Of a stretch of DNA of 64,000 bases, positions 37,661 through 49,529 are shown piece by piece; the stretch's first letter is position 1, and every line of letters begins with the position of its first letter. Position numbers and translations under genes: made by a program. The notes beneath the pieces were generated by a model. It saw nothing but the letters and a program-made list of their open reading frames with translations, was not told where the DNA came from and made no database searches. The stretch spans positions 1,630,350 through 1,694,349 of the forward strand of contig CM040452.1 of assembly GCA_022749755.1 (NCBI GenBank). The letters are read 5' to 3'. This DNA is from Azadirachta indica. Its lineage: Eukaryota > Streptophyta > Magnoliopsida > Sapindales > Meliaceae.

Positions 37661-39500
37661 TAATTTAAATAAAAATATTTTTATATTTTAACCCCTTAAA
37701 ATTTAATAATAATAATTTTATCCCTTAGTTAATAAATTATTTAAAGTTTGGCCTTCCGGAATTTACTTTTGAATATTTGGATCTTTAAAACTTTCAATTT
37801 TATGCCAAAGTTTTAAAATATAACTAAAGAAATTACAATATAAATAATTATTCATATTTTCTAAAGGATATCCTTAGGCTTTAACAGAGCTAACCTTTAG
37901 TTTCACCTTACAGATGAATATTGAATTACCGATGCAGAAAATGTTGATTCTTACACTGATAGAAATATTGTCATCACCTACACTAGAGTTCTCATGCTTG
38001 AGGAACATGAGTATATTAATAGTTGTTGACGGTTAACATGAGTATCAATATTCGATGATACATACTTAAATATCACAAAATGATACGACGTCATTTTTTT
38101 TCTTGATTAAATAGTGAAACGACAACGTCTTAAAATATTGTAATTAATTTTTTATTTTTTAAAATGAAAATTCAAAACAAAATAGTGAAACGATGTTATA
38201 TTTGTGTGTGAAATAATATTTTGCTCCAACTTTTTTCACACTTACCAAAATTTTTGGCCACCAATTCTATCCTCTATAACCACAAACCCAGATGAAAAGT
38301 TGTTGCCTCTCTGTTCAATCATTGACTCTCCTATTAATTACTAACTCTTCATTCATTCAATCTAAAATCCAATAGCTTACCGATGGTCTATCTCCCCAGA
38401 TCGATTGTTGTACGATCTATAAGCTTAAACCAAAAAATAGCGAATCAAAAAAAATTACCCACAACTCTTAAATCATTCTCATTTTCGTGCATAGTTATTT
38501 AGTGATTGGCTCTTATTATCAAGGCTAATACGGTTCGTATTCGTTTTTTTTTTTTATTTCATAGTAAGTTGTTTATGTTAGGGTTTGAAATTTGATATAA
38601 GATTGTTGAGCTCGAATTTTTTGAAACTGGTGCTTATGCTTTATTCTTATTGTTGTTGGTATAATATAGTGAGTGACTATTGTTACATGTTGAATAATGG
38701 AATGGTTTGGTTTGTGCTGCATGTTAAACTTCTGTTTTCTTTATTTCAATTGATTTAGTTTTTGGGATTAATTTTGGTGGTTCCAATGTTTGATTTAAGT
38801 GCAGAATACTCATGATTGTCGTTAAACAGGTGAGGAGTGAATATGATATTAAGTTTTGTATTAGGTGAGGAGTGAATATGATATTAAGTGTTGTATTAGA
38901 TTTCTCGGCAGTCAAATAAACACTTTTTTATCTTGTGATGTTTGAGTATATATGCTTAAAGAGCTTTCTTGCGTATGTATGTTGATACCTAGGTGAGGTG
39001 TATACGTATGATATTACTTACTACGAGATCTATTTTTGCAAGTGTACTATATTTTTTATTTTTCCCTTCGTAGTAGATCGAATCTGGCATTTTGCTATTA
39101 AGTTAATTTGTAACTTAACTTTGTTTTTAAATTTACACAGATGGGTCTTTGTGGTATGTTTGATTCATTCGAGAGCTTTATTTGGTTTTGGTGATGTTGT
39201 TGCTTTCAGGGAAGTTTTTTTATCTTCCACGTTTTATTACTTTGATTAGTTGTACATTTATAATTTGGGAGACATATTGCCTTCTATCTTGCTTGTTTAT
39301 GATTGATGGACATAATGGAGGTGTGATTTTAAAAGCGGCCATTGTTGTGACTGTGTTAGATATTGAAGTGTTGGTTATTTGTGAGTTAATGTGCACTTGT
39401 TGATTTGATAATATGCATATACTGTTTGTATAAGTTGTGATACTTTCTTTTTTTGTTTTTTTCAAAGATAATTGATGTTCATCACGTTTGATTCTTATAA
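37661..39500. other. Unassigned AT-rich stretch
   Basis: No supported gene. At about 38829–38898 a 36-base unit (GGTGAGGAGTGAATATGATA and following bases) is repeated twice in tandem. Near 38.08–38.20 kb the motif GTGAAACGA occurs twice near ACGTC sequences, of a kind often seen at ends of Mutator-like elements, but I cannot find paired terminal repeats. Confidence 0.4.
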
Positions 39501-39529
39501 TAATATCACAAATTCGCATTATCTTATTT

Positions 39530-41400
39530 TAATTGTAACTCTGATTTTTTAACAACGTTTAATATAGTTTCTGGATGGTCAAATAAAAAACACAAGTTTA
39601 CCGTTCAATGACATTTATAAAATGCTAACACTTATAAAATAAAGGAAAATATCATATTTATAAAATTGAGATAAAAACAATTATATATTAACTACCGAAA
39701 CAACAAGATTTGACTATAATATATATTTATTATATTTCAAAAATTAATATATTTTATCATATACATGTTTTTAGTTCCTAAATTCACTTTCATATACTAT
39801 TCAAGAACTTGTTAAAAAATGAACACAAAAAGAAAATTTAGATGAAAATGCTACCATAACCAACTTTTTCGCTTCCAACTTTCTACAAATTCAAAAGTAA
39901 TTTTAAAGTAAAAAGAAGCTTTTAGCAAATTTGACATTAACTTTTCAGTAAAAAGTAACTTTCTTCTTATTCAAAAATAACTTTGAAGTGCAAAAAAAAC
40001 TTTTTGCAAACTTAAAAGTTATTTTTGAGTTAAAAGAAACTTTTTAAATTTTAAATATGAAAAAACGTCATTCATACTCAAAAATAATTTTCAAATTTAC
40101 ATAAACTTTCTTCTAATTTGAAATTGACTTTCGAGTATGAAGAAATTTTCTTCATACTCATAAGTGACTTTCAAGTTAGAAGAAAATTAATTGGGTCCTT
40201 GTAAAACAATTTTTTTATGAGATTAGTCATGGGTATACCTTCATCCAAAATTTATTGCATTTGTATTTTCTAATAAGATTTTAAATAGTGGTCATTTATG
40301 AATGTTGGAATAAAAAGCAACTTATTTTTTTCTTTTAAAATTTCATTTACCCAATAAAAAATAAATATATTATTTAGATTCAGATATTAGTTATATTTAG
40401 AATTCAAAAAAAAATGAATATTATTAAAGTTTAATAGAGGAACCTTAAGCCCTAAATAGTATACAAAAGTCTGGAAATTTTAGAGCTCAATAAGAAAATA
40501 GAAACATTTTCAAAAAGACCTGTTTTTAGTTCCTAAATTCACTTTTGATACTATTCAAAAACTTGTTAAAAAATGAACACAAAAAAAAATTTAGATGAAA
40601 ATACTATCATAACCAACTTTTCACTTCCAACTTTCTACGAACTCGAAACTAACTTTAGAGTAAGAAAAAACTTTCTATAAATTTGACATTAACTTTCCAA
40701 TGAAAAGTAACTTTCTTCTAAATCAAAAATAACTTTAGAGTCTGCAAAAACTTTCTACAAACTCCAAAGTTATTTTTGAGTTAAAAGAAACTTTCGAAAT
40801 TTCTAATATGAAAAAACTTTATTCATACTCAAAAATAACTTTCAAATTTACATAAACTTTCTTCTAACTTGAAAGTGACTTTTGACTATGAAGAAAGTTA
40901 ATTGGGTCTTTTTAGAACAACTTTTTTATAAGATTAGTTATGGGTATATTTTCGTTCAAAATTTGTTTTGTCATTTTCTAATAACATTTTGAATAGTGGT
41001 TATTTGTGAATGTTGGAATAAAAAGCAACTCAGCCTTTTCTTTTAAAATTTCATTTAATCAGTGATTTTTAATAATAATATCATAAATCTACATTATCTC
41101 AATACAATAGTTTGTATCTCTGATTTTTTTAATAATGTCTAACATAGTTTTTGGATGGTTAAAATTAAAAATGCAATTTTACCTTCAATGACATATATAA
41201 AAAGCTAAAACTTATAACATAAAAAATAACATCCTACTTAAATATAATTGTGATAAAAAGAATTATAGATGAATTACTGAGATAATGAGAGTTAATTAAA
41301 ATATACTAGATGTATAATATCCAAATCAACATGTTTCATCTTATACATTAAATTTCCTTGAGGGATCTTAAATGTTAAAGAGAATATTAATGTCGAAATC
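39530..41400. repeat. Duplicated scraps of WAK upstream sequence with an internal repeat
   Basis: 39.53–39.66 kb and 41.08–41.23 kb both match 6.97–7.10 kb just before the WAK start, including GTTTCTGGATGGTCAAAT-like and TTCAATGACAT-like motifs. Between them, 39.77–40.34 kb and 40.525–41.07 kb are tandem copies of each other, about 755 bases apart. The arrangement suggests a 1.5-kb tandem duplication of a WAK promoter fragment. No coding part of a WAK gene is attached. Confidence 0.7.
40107..40187. repeat. Imperfect 40-bp inverted repeat (palindrome)
   Basis: Left arm CTTTCTTCTAATTTGAAATT... pairs with right arm ...TTTCAAGTTAGAAGAAAA almost without a loop. The surrounding 300 bases are made of related ACTTTC and AAAGTT motifs in alternating orientation, so several hairpins are possible. 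The tandem copy near 40.86–40.90 kb keeps only one arm. Confidence 0.75.
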
Positions 41401-41762
41401 TTAGAGTCCAATAAGAAAATTGATATATTAATTTTTGCTGTATGATTATACTTGAATTATTTATCATTAAAAAATATACTTAACGTTATTTAATCTGTTT
41501 TAATTAGTTATTTTACTTTTTAAACATTTTAGTTTTATTTTACAATTGTTAACTTACTTTAACATGAAAGCCATGAAAATGGAGCATAAAAACACATTCG
41601 TTAACAATCTGTGGAAATCACAAAATTTTATTCTTAGGCATGCCCACTATGCCTCTTGCCTTCTAAGCGCCCCCGCGTTGAAACATCGCCCCTGCACCAC
41701 CTGGATTCAAGCTTGATGATTTTTTGAATGATTTTGGACCCTTGGATCACTAATTGATGGCC

Positions 41763-42841
41763 AGATTTTGTGAGCCTTAGGTTTTTATGTTTTTCCAAGG
41801 ATTGGCCTCCATTAACTATTTTAGAAGGATGGAGTTTTAGAGAGAGAAGAGAAGGGGGGAGAAGGGGAGTTTTAGAGAGAGAAAATGAGAAGAAGGTAGC
41901 TAGAGAGAGAGAAGAGAAAATCAACAAGAAAAAGGAGGATTTCATCACGAGATTAGGAGATTTTCATTAACTTTGTAGATTCAAGCTCTCCTTATTTAGT
42001 TTTTCTTTCTCTCCCTTTTAATTTCGTCTTAAATTGAACAATTTGTGTCGATTAAGTTTATATATTTGATTATTGAATTTTTTATGATTAATCTTGAACT
42101 TTATTTTATGTGTGGTTATATTTAGATTTTGTGAGCCTTAGGTTTTTATGTTTTTCCAAGGATTGGCCTCCATTAACTATTTTAGAAGGATGGAGTTTTA
42201 GAGAGAGAAGAGAAGGGGAGAAGGGGAGTTTTAGAGAGAGAAAATGAGAAGAAGGTAGCTAGAGAGAGAGAAGAGAAAATCAACAAGAAAAAGGAGGATT
42301 TCATCACGAGATTAGGAGATTTTCATTAACTTTGTAGATTCAAGCTCTCCTTATTTAGTTTTTCTTTCTCTCCCTTTTAATTTCGTCTTAAATTGAACAA
42401 TTTGTGTCGATTAAGTTTATATATTTGATTATTGAATTTTTTATGATTAATCTTGAACTTTATTTTATGTGTGGTTATATTTAGATTTTGTGAGCCTTAG
42501 GTTTTTATGTTTTTCCAAGGATTGGCCTCCATTAACTATTTTAGAAGGATGGAGTTTTAGAGAGAGAAGAGAAGGGGAGAAGGGGAGTTTTAGAGAGAGA
42601 AAATGAGAAGAAGGTAGCTAGAGAGAGAGAAGAGAAAATCAACAAGAAAAAGGAGGATTTCATCACGAGATTAGGAGATTTTCATTAACTTTGTAGATTC
42701 AAGCTCTCCTTATTTAGTTTTTCTTTCTCTCCCTTTTAATTTCGTCTTAAATTGAACAATTTGTGTCGATTAAGTTTATATATTTGATTATTGAATTTTT
42801 TATGATTAATCTTGAACTTTATTTTATGTGTGGTTATATTT
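41763..42841. repeat. Three tandem copies of a 359-bp unit
   Basis: Copies start at 41763, 42124 and 42483 with AGATTTTGTGAGCCTTAGG. They appear identical apart from two extra bases in a G-run of the first copy. The unit contains AGAGAGA tracts and AGATTCAAGCTCTCC, which resembles the R/U5 part of Athila-like LTRs. The near identity contrasts with the heavy decay of the rest of element C, so the amplification (or a later homogenisation) is recent. Assembly duplication cannot be excluded. Confidence 0.92.
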
Positions 42842-43512
42842 ATTTTCTAAAAAATAATGATTTAATCTATTGGAAGCTTCTATTTTCTAATATTGTGTTA
42901 TTTTTTTTATTTGGTATCTAGTGTTGATTATTTATCATAATGATTAATACTTAAAATAACTGGCCAATATTTGAATAAACTGTGGACTGATACAAATTGA
43001 AAGGTAATTATTAGGTATAGACAGTATGATAAATATTGTTAATTGTATGTTAAACAAAGATATACTAATATGGTTTACGTAGTTTAATTAGAAATTATCA
43101 ATAATTGTAATACACTTCCATTTACTTAATTTTACATAGATATATAGTGAATTATTAGGTTTGAAGTAATTTCAACTGATCTCGAGAGAGATTATCAAAT
43201 AAATTAGGATAATTAACTAGCAACACAGATATTAGATCAAAATAACATCAATTAAAAAATTGGATGCAACCAAGTATGCTAAAATTATTAACCCCTAAAT
43301 TTTTCCATTAATTGAGTCTTTTATTTAGTTTGTTAAGTTTTTTATTTTTTTCTTTATTTTAATTTCTCATTCGAATTATTTTGATTCCTTCAAATAAATT
43401 CAAAATTAATTACCTTTGATACTTAATTGAGTAACATTCATTATGAGATCGACATCTTTTTATCACTATATTACTTATTATAATCCTATGCACTTGCAGG
43501 TATCGTGCACAC

Positions 43513-43988
43513 TAGGGATAGGCATAGTTTGGTTTGGTTCAAATTTTTAAAAAAGCAGATCAGACTTAAAAATTTAGAAAATGTCAAATTTTTGAGACAT
43601 AATCTGACCGAATAGGAAGAAAATCTGAAACAGATCGGACCAATTATATATTAGAACCAGATTAAAACTAAACCGATTGGTTCAATTTTCGTGTCAGTTC
43701 GATTTTTAAATAAATTTATTATTTTTTTAAAGTTTTTCAGTGCATTAAATGATATCGTTTTATAAAAATACAATAAAACGATTTTGTTTAGATAAAAAAA
43801 TTAAAAAATAAAATTTTCGGTCCAATTCGGATCTTTTAGAGTGAAATCGAAATTGAATCGAAAATTCTAAGTTTTTTATTTTAAGAACCGAAATCGAATT
43901 GAATTATATAAAATAACGAAACAAACCCGTAAATTCTGGTTCGGTTTCGGTTTAGTCTGGTCTGAGCTGATTTTTCTGCCCACTTCTA
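43513..43988. mobile_element. hAT-type MITE nested in the Athila-like LTR
   Basis: 476 bases. The ends TAGGGATAGGCA and TGCCCACTTCTA form imperfect terminal inverted repeats. They are flanked by a degenerate 8-bp target duplication, GTGCACAC (43505–43512) and GCGCAGAC (43989–43996), the size typical of hAT transposons. The inside is rich in GGTTTGGTTC and CGGTTTCGG motifs, common in plant hAT MITEs. There is no transposase. Confidence 0.65.
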
Positions 43989-44020
43989 GCGCAGACTACA
44001 CGAATCACATAACAAGTTTT

Positions 44021-44038
44021 TGGCGCTATTGTTAGGGA
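44021..44038 (+). other. Primer-binding site of the Athila-like element
   Basis: TGGCGCTATTGTTAGGGA differs only by transitions from the TGGCGCC...GGGGA site usual in Athila and Tat elements (tRNA-primed). It marks the LTR-to-internal border. Confidence 0.75.
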
Positions 44039-44199
44039 ATGTTAAATTCTTTTAATAGCGATTTGGATTAATTTTGAGTTTACTTTAAAGTTTTATTTTT
44101 GTTTTTATTTTAAGTATTTACTTTAGTGCATCAAAAAAGTAAGAAGAGATAAACATCAAGGCAACAATAAATTAGCACCATAAAACAAAATTTTGAAAA

Positions 44200-45540
44200 T
44201 AATGTTGGAGTTAAAGATCAGCAAGCTTTAAGAGAATATGCTATTCCTACAATTAATAAAGCTTTGACCAACATTAGAAGACCTGCCATTCAAGCGAATA
44301 ATTTTGAGATCAACCTAGCTATTATTCAAATGATTTAGACCTTAGTGAAGTTTAGTGTTTTGGCATATAAAAATCCGAATGCCCACATTGTAAATTTTTT
44401 GGAGATTTGCGACACCTTCATATATAATGGTGTGTCGAACGATGCTATCAAGTTGAAGTTTTTTCCATTTTCATTAAAAGATAAGGTAAAGAATTGGTTG
44501 TGTTTACTTCCTCTTGGAAACATCACCACTTAGGATGATTTAGCTTAGAAATTTTTGGCAAAGTTTTTCCCTCCAGCAAAGACGACAAAGTTAAGGAATG
44601 ACATTATTATCTTTTCCCAACGTAAGATGGAGTCATTATACGAAGCTTGATAGAGGTACAATGACATAATGAAAAGATGCCCATGTCATAACTTACCTAA
44701 GTGGCTTCAAGTTCAAACATTCTATAATAGTTTGGGGTGTTCAAAGAGAACATTTATAGATAGATGCAGCAGTAGGAGGTGCATTAATGGGGAAAACTAT
44801 TGATGAGGCTGATCACTTGTTAGAAGAGATGGCTATCAATGCATACCAATGGCTAACTGAGCATTTGACATCGAAGAAAGCCTTTGGAATTCATGAGATT
44901 AATAACCTTACTGCACTTACTACTTAATTAACTACATTAACTAAGCAACTTGGAGCCATGACAAAGAAAGCCATTCACACTTTATCAGTAGTTTGTCATT
45001 TATATAGTAGAGCCTACCCTAACACCAAGTGTCAAGTTGGTAATCCTTTTACTCCTTCATCTTCAAAACAAGTTCAATATGCTGGGAATTATGATCAGCA
45101 ACAAAACATTCCTTACTCCAACACTTATAATCAAGGGTGACAAAACCATCCTAACTTATCTTAGAGAAACGATCAAAATTTTATACAACCACCTCTCGAA
45201 TTTCAACCTCTGGAAAAAAAGGTAAACTTAGAAGATGTTCTTGCTTAAGTTACTGTGAACACTTCCAAGTTCATGACAAAGACCGAAACTACATTGCAAA
45301 ATCAAGCAACATCTATTCAGAATCTTGAGGTACAAATGGGTCAAATGACAAAGTTGTTCATAGAAAGGCAACAAAGCTCCTTGTCAAGCAATATAGAGAC
45401 AAAGGAGCACGTGATGGCAATCACACTTTGGAATGGGAAACAATTGATGGAGTCCCAAAACAACTTAAAAGAGGCACTACAAGAGGAACAAGCCCGTGCA
45501 CCATCCACAAAGAACAAATACAATGAGGAGTAAGCTAAAT
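44200..45540 (+). pseudogene. Athila-type gag remnant
   Basis: Reads NFLEICDTFIYNGVSNDAIK, FFPFSLKDKVKNWLCLLPLG, then DDLA and KFLAKFFPPAKTTKLRNDI, and LPKWLQVQTFYNSLG, the conserved Retrotrans_gag core of Athila elements. Several stops interrupt it, for example TAG where Trp is expected at 44532. The later part (45255–45533) gives NLEVQMGQMTKLFIERQQ and AITLWNGKQL, the usual spacer before protease. Non-functional capsid gene. Confidence 0.85.
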
Positions 45541-45599
45541 ACACCAGCAACACTTCTATAAAAGTAAGTTCTTCAAAGTTATAACCAGAAGCATCAAGC

Positions 45600-46420
45600 T
45601 TTCCTAGAAAATATATGTCACCTCTACCATATGTGCCACCAATACCATTTTCCCAAAGTTTAGCAAAGCTAAAGAAACATCTTCAAACTGATACAATCTT
45701 AGAACAATTCAAAAAGGTGTCAATTAACATACCTTTCTTATATGCAATTCAACAAATTTCATCTTACGTTAAGTTTTCCAAAAAATTAGTGACCAACAAA
45801 AGACGATTCAAAGAGCATGAGAAGGTGATGCCAAATGAAGAGTGCAGCATAATTTTGTAAAAGAATTTGCCACTAAAGTTAAAAGATTCAAGGAGTTTCA
45901 CTATACCTTGTACTAGTGGAGATTGTTATTTTGAAAACATTTTATTTTGATTTAGATGCAAGTATTAATTTAATAACTTTTTTTGTTTTTAGAAAATTAA
46001 GACTTGGTGAAGTTAAGGCAACAACCGCCACTCTTCACTTAGCAAACCAATCGAGTAAACATCCGAGAATGATAGTTGAAGATGTATTGGTCAAAGTTGG
46101 TAAGTTTTTATATTTCTAGCAGATTTTGTAGTTTTAGATATAAAGAAGATTATGAGATTCCTCTCATTCTTGGTAGGCCTTACTTAGCCACTAGTAGAGC
46201 TTTATTGATGTTAGACGTGGTAGGTTGACATTAAAGATGAATGATGAAGAAGTTAAGTTTAGCATTTTTTATGACCTGAAATCTTCAAATGAGCCAAATA
46301 CTTGCCATAGAATAGATGTCATTGATAGTTGTGGAGTGGATGTTCATAAAAATAAAATGAAGGAGTTTCGGAATGACGTATACAAGAATGCCAAAATTTG
46401 TAAGGGCACAACAGAGTGAC
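45600..46420 (+). pseudogene. Athila-type protease region remnant
   Basis: Starts PLPYVPPIPFSQSLAKLKK in the pre-protease linker. The protease follows in broken frames: DASINLITF where D-x-G-A-S-I-N-L is expected, then ATTATLHLANQSSKHPRMIV and EDVLVKVGKF, then about 46225 MTLKMNDEEVKFSIF. The catalytic triad is not intact. Confidence 0.75.
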
Positions 46421-46640
46421 ATGATATAATAGTTCTTAAGAGATATTTTGCACTAGGTCATCATGTTCTATTGTTTAATTGGAGATCGAAGTTGTTTTTA
46501 AGCAAAGTAAGTCAAGATAGTCGGGTCTATTTGTGATTGAGAAAGTACTTCCTTTTGGTGTGGTTAAACTAAAAGATAAAAATGGACATATTTTTTAAGT
46601 CAACAGCCAACGGTTGAAATACTACTATAAAGAAGAGGAA
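46421..46640 (+). pseudogene. Integrase C-terminal tail joined to protease
   Basis: The frame reads HHVLLFNWRSKLFLSK and, after stops, pieces resembling G-x-V-x-L-K-D-K-N and V-N-S-Q-R-L. In Athila elements this is the very end of integrase (VLLFNSRL...FPGKL...). Its position right after protease shows that about 2.5–3 kb encoding RT, RNase H and the integrase core has been deleted. Confidence 0.65.
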
Positions 46641-48295
46641 AAAAAATAAGGTGAAAATTCATCACAAAGACCCTATTTGATTTTGGAAGAATTTGGTTTG
46701 ACTGAAAACGTTAAACTTAGCATTGGGGAGGCAACCCAAGTTTTCAAGAAGGACAAGACAACCTTTGCGATGCATGAAATAGTTTTTCAAATTAGGTGCT
46801 ATCAGTTCCTTTTCCTTCTCTTTGCATTTTTAATATTTTATTTCACTTCCTACTTAATCTATTCATTGCATGATCTTTAATTTTGAATACTGAGGATAAT
46901 GTTAAGTTTAAGTTTGGGGTAGAATTACTTAAAGTAGATTTTTGTGATAATTTTTTTTATTTTTGTAGTAATTTTTTTGTGTTTGCAATTTTCTTTTCGT
47001 GTTTGTTTTTCATTTTTAAGTCGCTTCCTTCGTGAAATGTTTGCAAAAATGAATAAGCCATGACCAATTTGAAGTAATGAGATATTAAGCAAATATTATA
47101 CTTTTATCCTTATTCTAACTGGTTTTCATTTGTTCATACTCATATTGTATATGCATTTCACATCAAAATTGATTAGAGTCTTGATTTGATGAATTCACAT
47201 AATTAGAATATAATATACAGTATAGTATAGACTCATATGACCGTTTTAGTGAGCTTTTGAGCTTTGGTTCGTTAATTCTGAGTGTTTTACAACTACTTTA
47301 TATCTATTCTCGTTATTTTTTCATTCTAGTGATCTCATTATGTTTTGTTTTGCCTACTTAGCTTGATTTTTCGTATTCTGAATGTAAAATTGATTATATA
47401 ACATATGAGAAAAGATTTTGGGCTTTATTTGAACCATTTGAGCCTTTTTAACCAACCTTATACATGATTCTCTAGTTAACCACATTGAGCCTCAAGTTGA
47501 TATCTTTTTCTTTCATAAAACTAACAATACCCAAACTGAATTGCTAAAAATACTGTTTATATTTTTGTTGAAACTCTTGACCTATCTTGAAACTATAATG
47601 ATATATGCTTCAAAATAAGTTTGAGGGTTATTGCTATTTGTGTGCTTTTGGTGAGAAAGCTGTATTAATTGATGCATATAAAAAAACAAGAAGAAGAAAA
47701 GAAAAGAAAAAGGGAATGGAAATGCATAGGCTTAATTTTACTGAGTAACCAGGACTTTTGCCTAATTAAGCAATGAGGGCTCGTGTCAAAAGGTAAAATA
47801 AGGTGAAACATAAAAAGAGTTGTACTTTGAAAAAAGAAAAGAGTGAAAATGAATGAGTAATGGTGAGATTTCTTATTAAGTGAAATTTAAAGGTGGATGG
47901 TAAAAGCATGTATTTAAAGTTCTCAAAACTTTGATTTATTTTTTATCCATTCGTTCTTGTAACTATCTCACCTATTAGCCTCATTACAACCTTAAAAAAA
48001 AGTCGTATGTTGTTCTTGTGTATTATTTGATTAGTTTGCATCAATTTTTATGGAAATCAAGTTATTAGTATTCTTTCGACTGTATGTGAGCTTTGTTCTT
48101 CCATTAAAAATTTAATCATAATACTTGTCTCACATACTTTTGAGTGTTAACCCAAATTTCAAGTGTGCTTAATTGAAAGTGACCATCTTGGTGAAATTTA
48201 GAGTTTTTGACTTCTATGCATACTATGTTCTGATAATGTGAAGGATGATATGATGGAGGATGATCAATTTATGACTACCACACACTACACATGAG
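46641..48295. other. 3' non-coding part of element C
   Basis: AT-rich; contains TTTAAGTTTGGGG near 46.91 kb and no recognised gene. In Athila elements a further ORF and 3' LTR would follow, but neither can be seen. Confidence 0.45.
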
Positions 48296-48690
48296 CATAG
48301 CAAAAGAATTTTTTCCATTAAGAATGTAATTGTTCTTTACTTTTTATTTACAAGAATAATAATTAAATAATATATTTTTGGGTTAATTAAAATATCACAA
48401 ACAATTGTTTTTATAATAAGTTTTTTACATAAAGAGTTTGATTTTAGTCTTTTTTTTTACCAATTTGATTCCATTGTTAATTTTAAAAAATATAAATAAA
48501 TAAACTTATTACGTTATAATTTTGTTATTTAACTTTGCTAGCATAATATTTTGGGTTAAGATTAAAATATACGTAAATTTATTGTAAGTCTTATGCTAAG
48601 AATACAAATTTGACTTAAGACAAGGAAATGTCATTAAGTGGGATTCTACTATAATTACATGCAAACAAATTATAAGAGGACTTTTAAATG
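48296..48690. repeat. Isolated fragment of WAK upstream sequence
   Basis: Collinear with 5.92–6.32 kb and 23.63–24.02 kb, for example AAGAATGTAATTGTTCTTTA and TTAAGACAAGGAAATGTCA. It has no WAK coding part. It probably continues the disrupted unit at 39.5–41.4 kb, split by insertion of element C. Confidence 0.75.
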
Positions 48691-49524
48691 GGAAATGAAG
48701 GGAGCTGAATGAATTATTTTATGAATGGTTTTATGCAGAAATGCTAAATAGATTTTCTAAGTGAAGGTGCACAGCGGCCAATTGAACAAAAGATTGGTGA
48801 ATTGAATGAAAGATTTGGGGTAAATTTTTTTCTTTTTTATTTTATTTTGTTTTATAATTTTAATAATTATTGTGTTAGCACTTGGTCTTACAAAATTATA
48901 AAAAACTTTTTTTTTTACTTTACTATTTTTTTTATTTTATTTTATTTTTAATAAATAATAATTAAAATTATTATAGTTTTATTTAAAATATTTATTATAT
49001 TATTTTTAGCAGATTAGATCAGATTTTGCCGAATTTCAAAATTTTGAATCCAACTTAATCTATTGATTCACCGAACTCATTAAAAATGGATTGAATCGGA
49101 TCGTATTAAGCAAATTGAGTGGATCGGATTGGATTTTAAACACCCCTAAATAAAATAAAACAAAAAATAGGAAAACGTTACCTAGTATAAAAATTGATAA
49201 AAAATTTCAGGGATTTTGGTAGGGAAATTTTTCGACGAAATTAACATGTATTTGATTAAGTAAACTCTGAATTAATTTTCTTTAATTTTACCGAGGAGGG
49301 TTTACACTATTTTAAGCCTTAGGGTGTAGACTTGTTCTTGAAATATGAGAATTTCAACCTCATTTTATAAAAACAGTTGAAAATAATTTATCAAAATTAA
49401 TGCATTATAATTAATGTAAAAGTGAGATGAAATTTGAATGTTGAAAGAAATTTTTTATTCATAAACTTAATTATTTTGACACCTTGATTCAAGACTTTTA
49501 TCTCCTAAGCACTATTATGATCAC
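48691..49524. other. Gene-free spacer before the copia element
   Basis: AT-rich. 49.02–49.15 kb has a GGATCGGATTGGATTTTAAA region ending AACACCCCTA, a possible hAT-MITE end, but no partner terminus was found. Confidence 0.4.
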
Positions 49525-49529
49525 ATGTG

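Larger units (their letters stand above)
41600..48295 (+). mobile_element. Athila-like Ty3/gypsy element C, internally deleted and 3'-truncated
   Basis: Plus-strand element: 5' LTR (about 41.6–44.02 kb, with a triplication and a nested MITE), primer-binding site at 44021, gag, protease, then directly the C-terminal tail of integrase. The RT, RNase H and integrase core are missing. The stretch TTTAAGTTTGGGG near 46.91 kb is typical of the end of the gag-pol region in Athila-like elements. No copy of the LTR is found downstream; at about 48.30 kb the sequence changes to a WAK upstream fragment. The left edge is set by a rise in GC content near 41.63 kb and is approximate. Confidence 0.7.

Noticed and set aside
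41634..41970. ORFs on both strands across the 41.7–42 kb repeat
   Set aside because: They arise from the AGAGAG-rich 359-bp repeat; no domain, and non-coding LTR context.
41763..42841. CRISPR-like or satellite array
   Set aside because: Only three long tandem copies with no spacers; LTR-like content and eukaryotic context.
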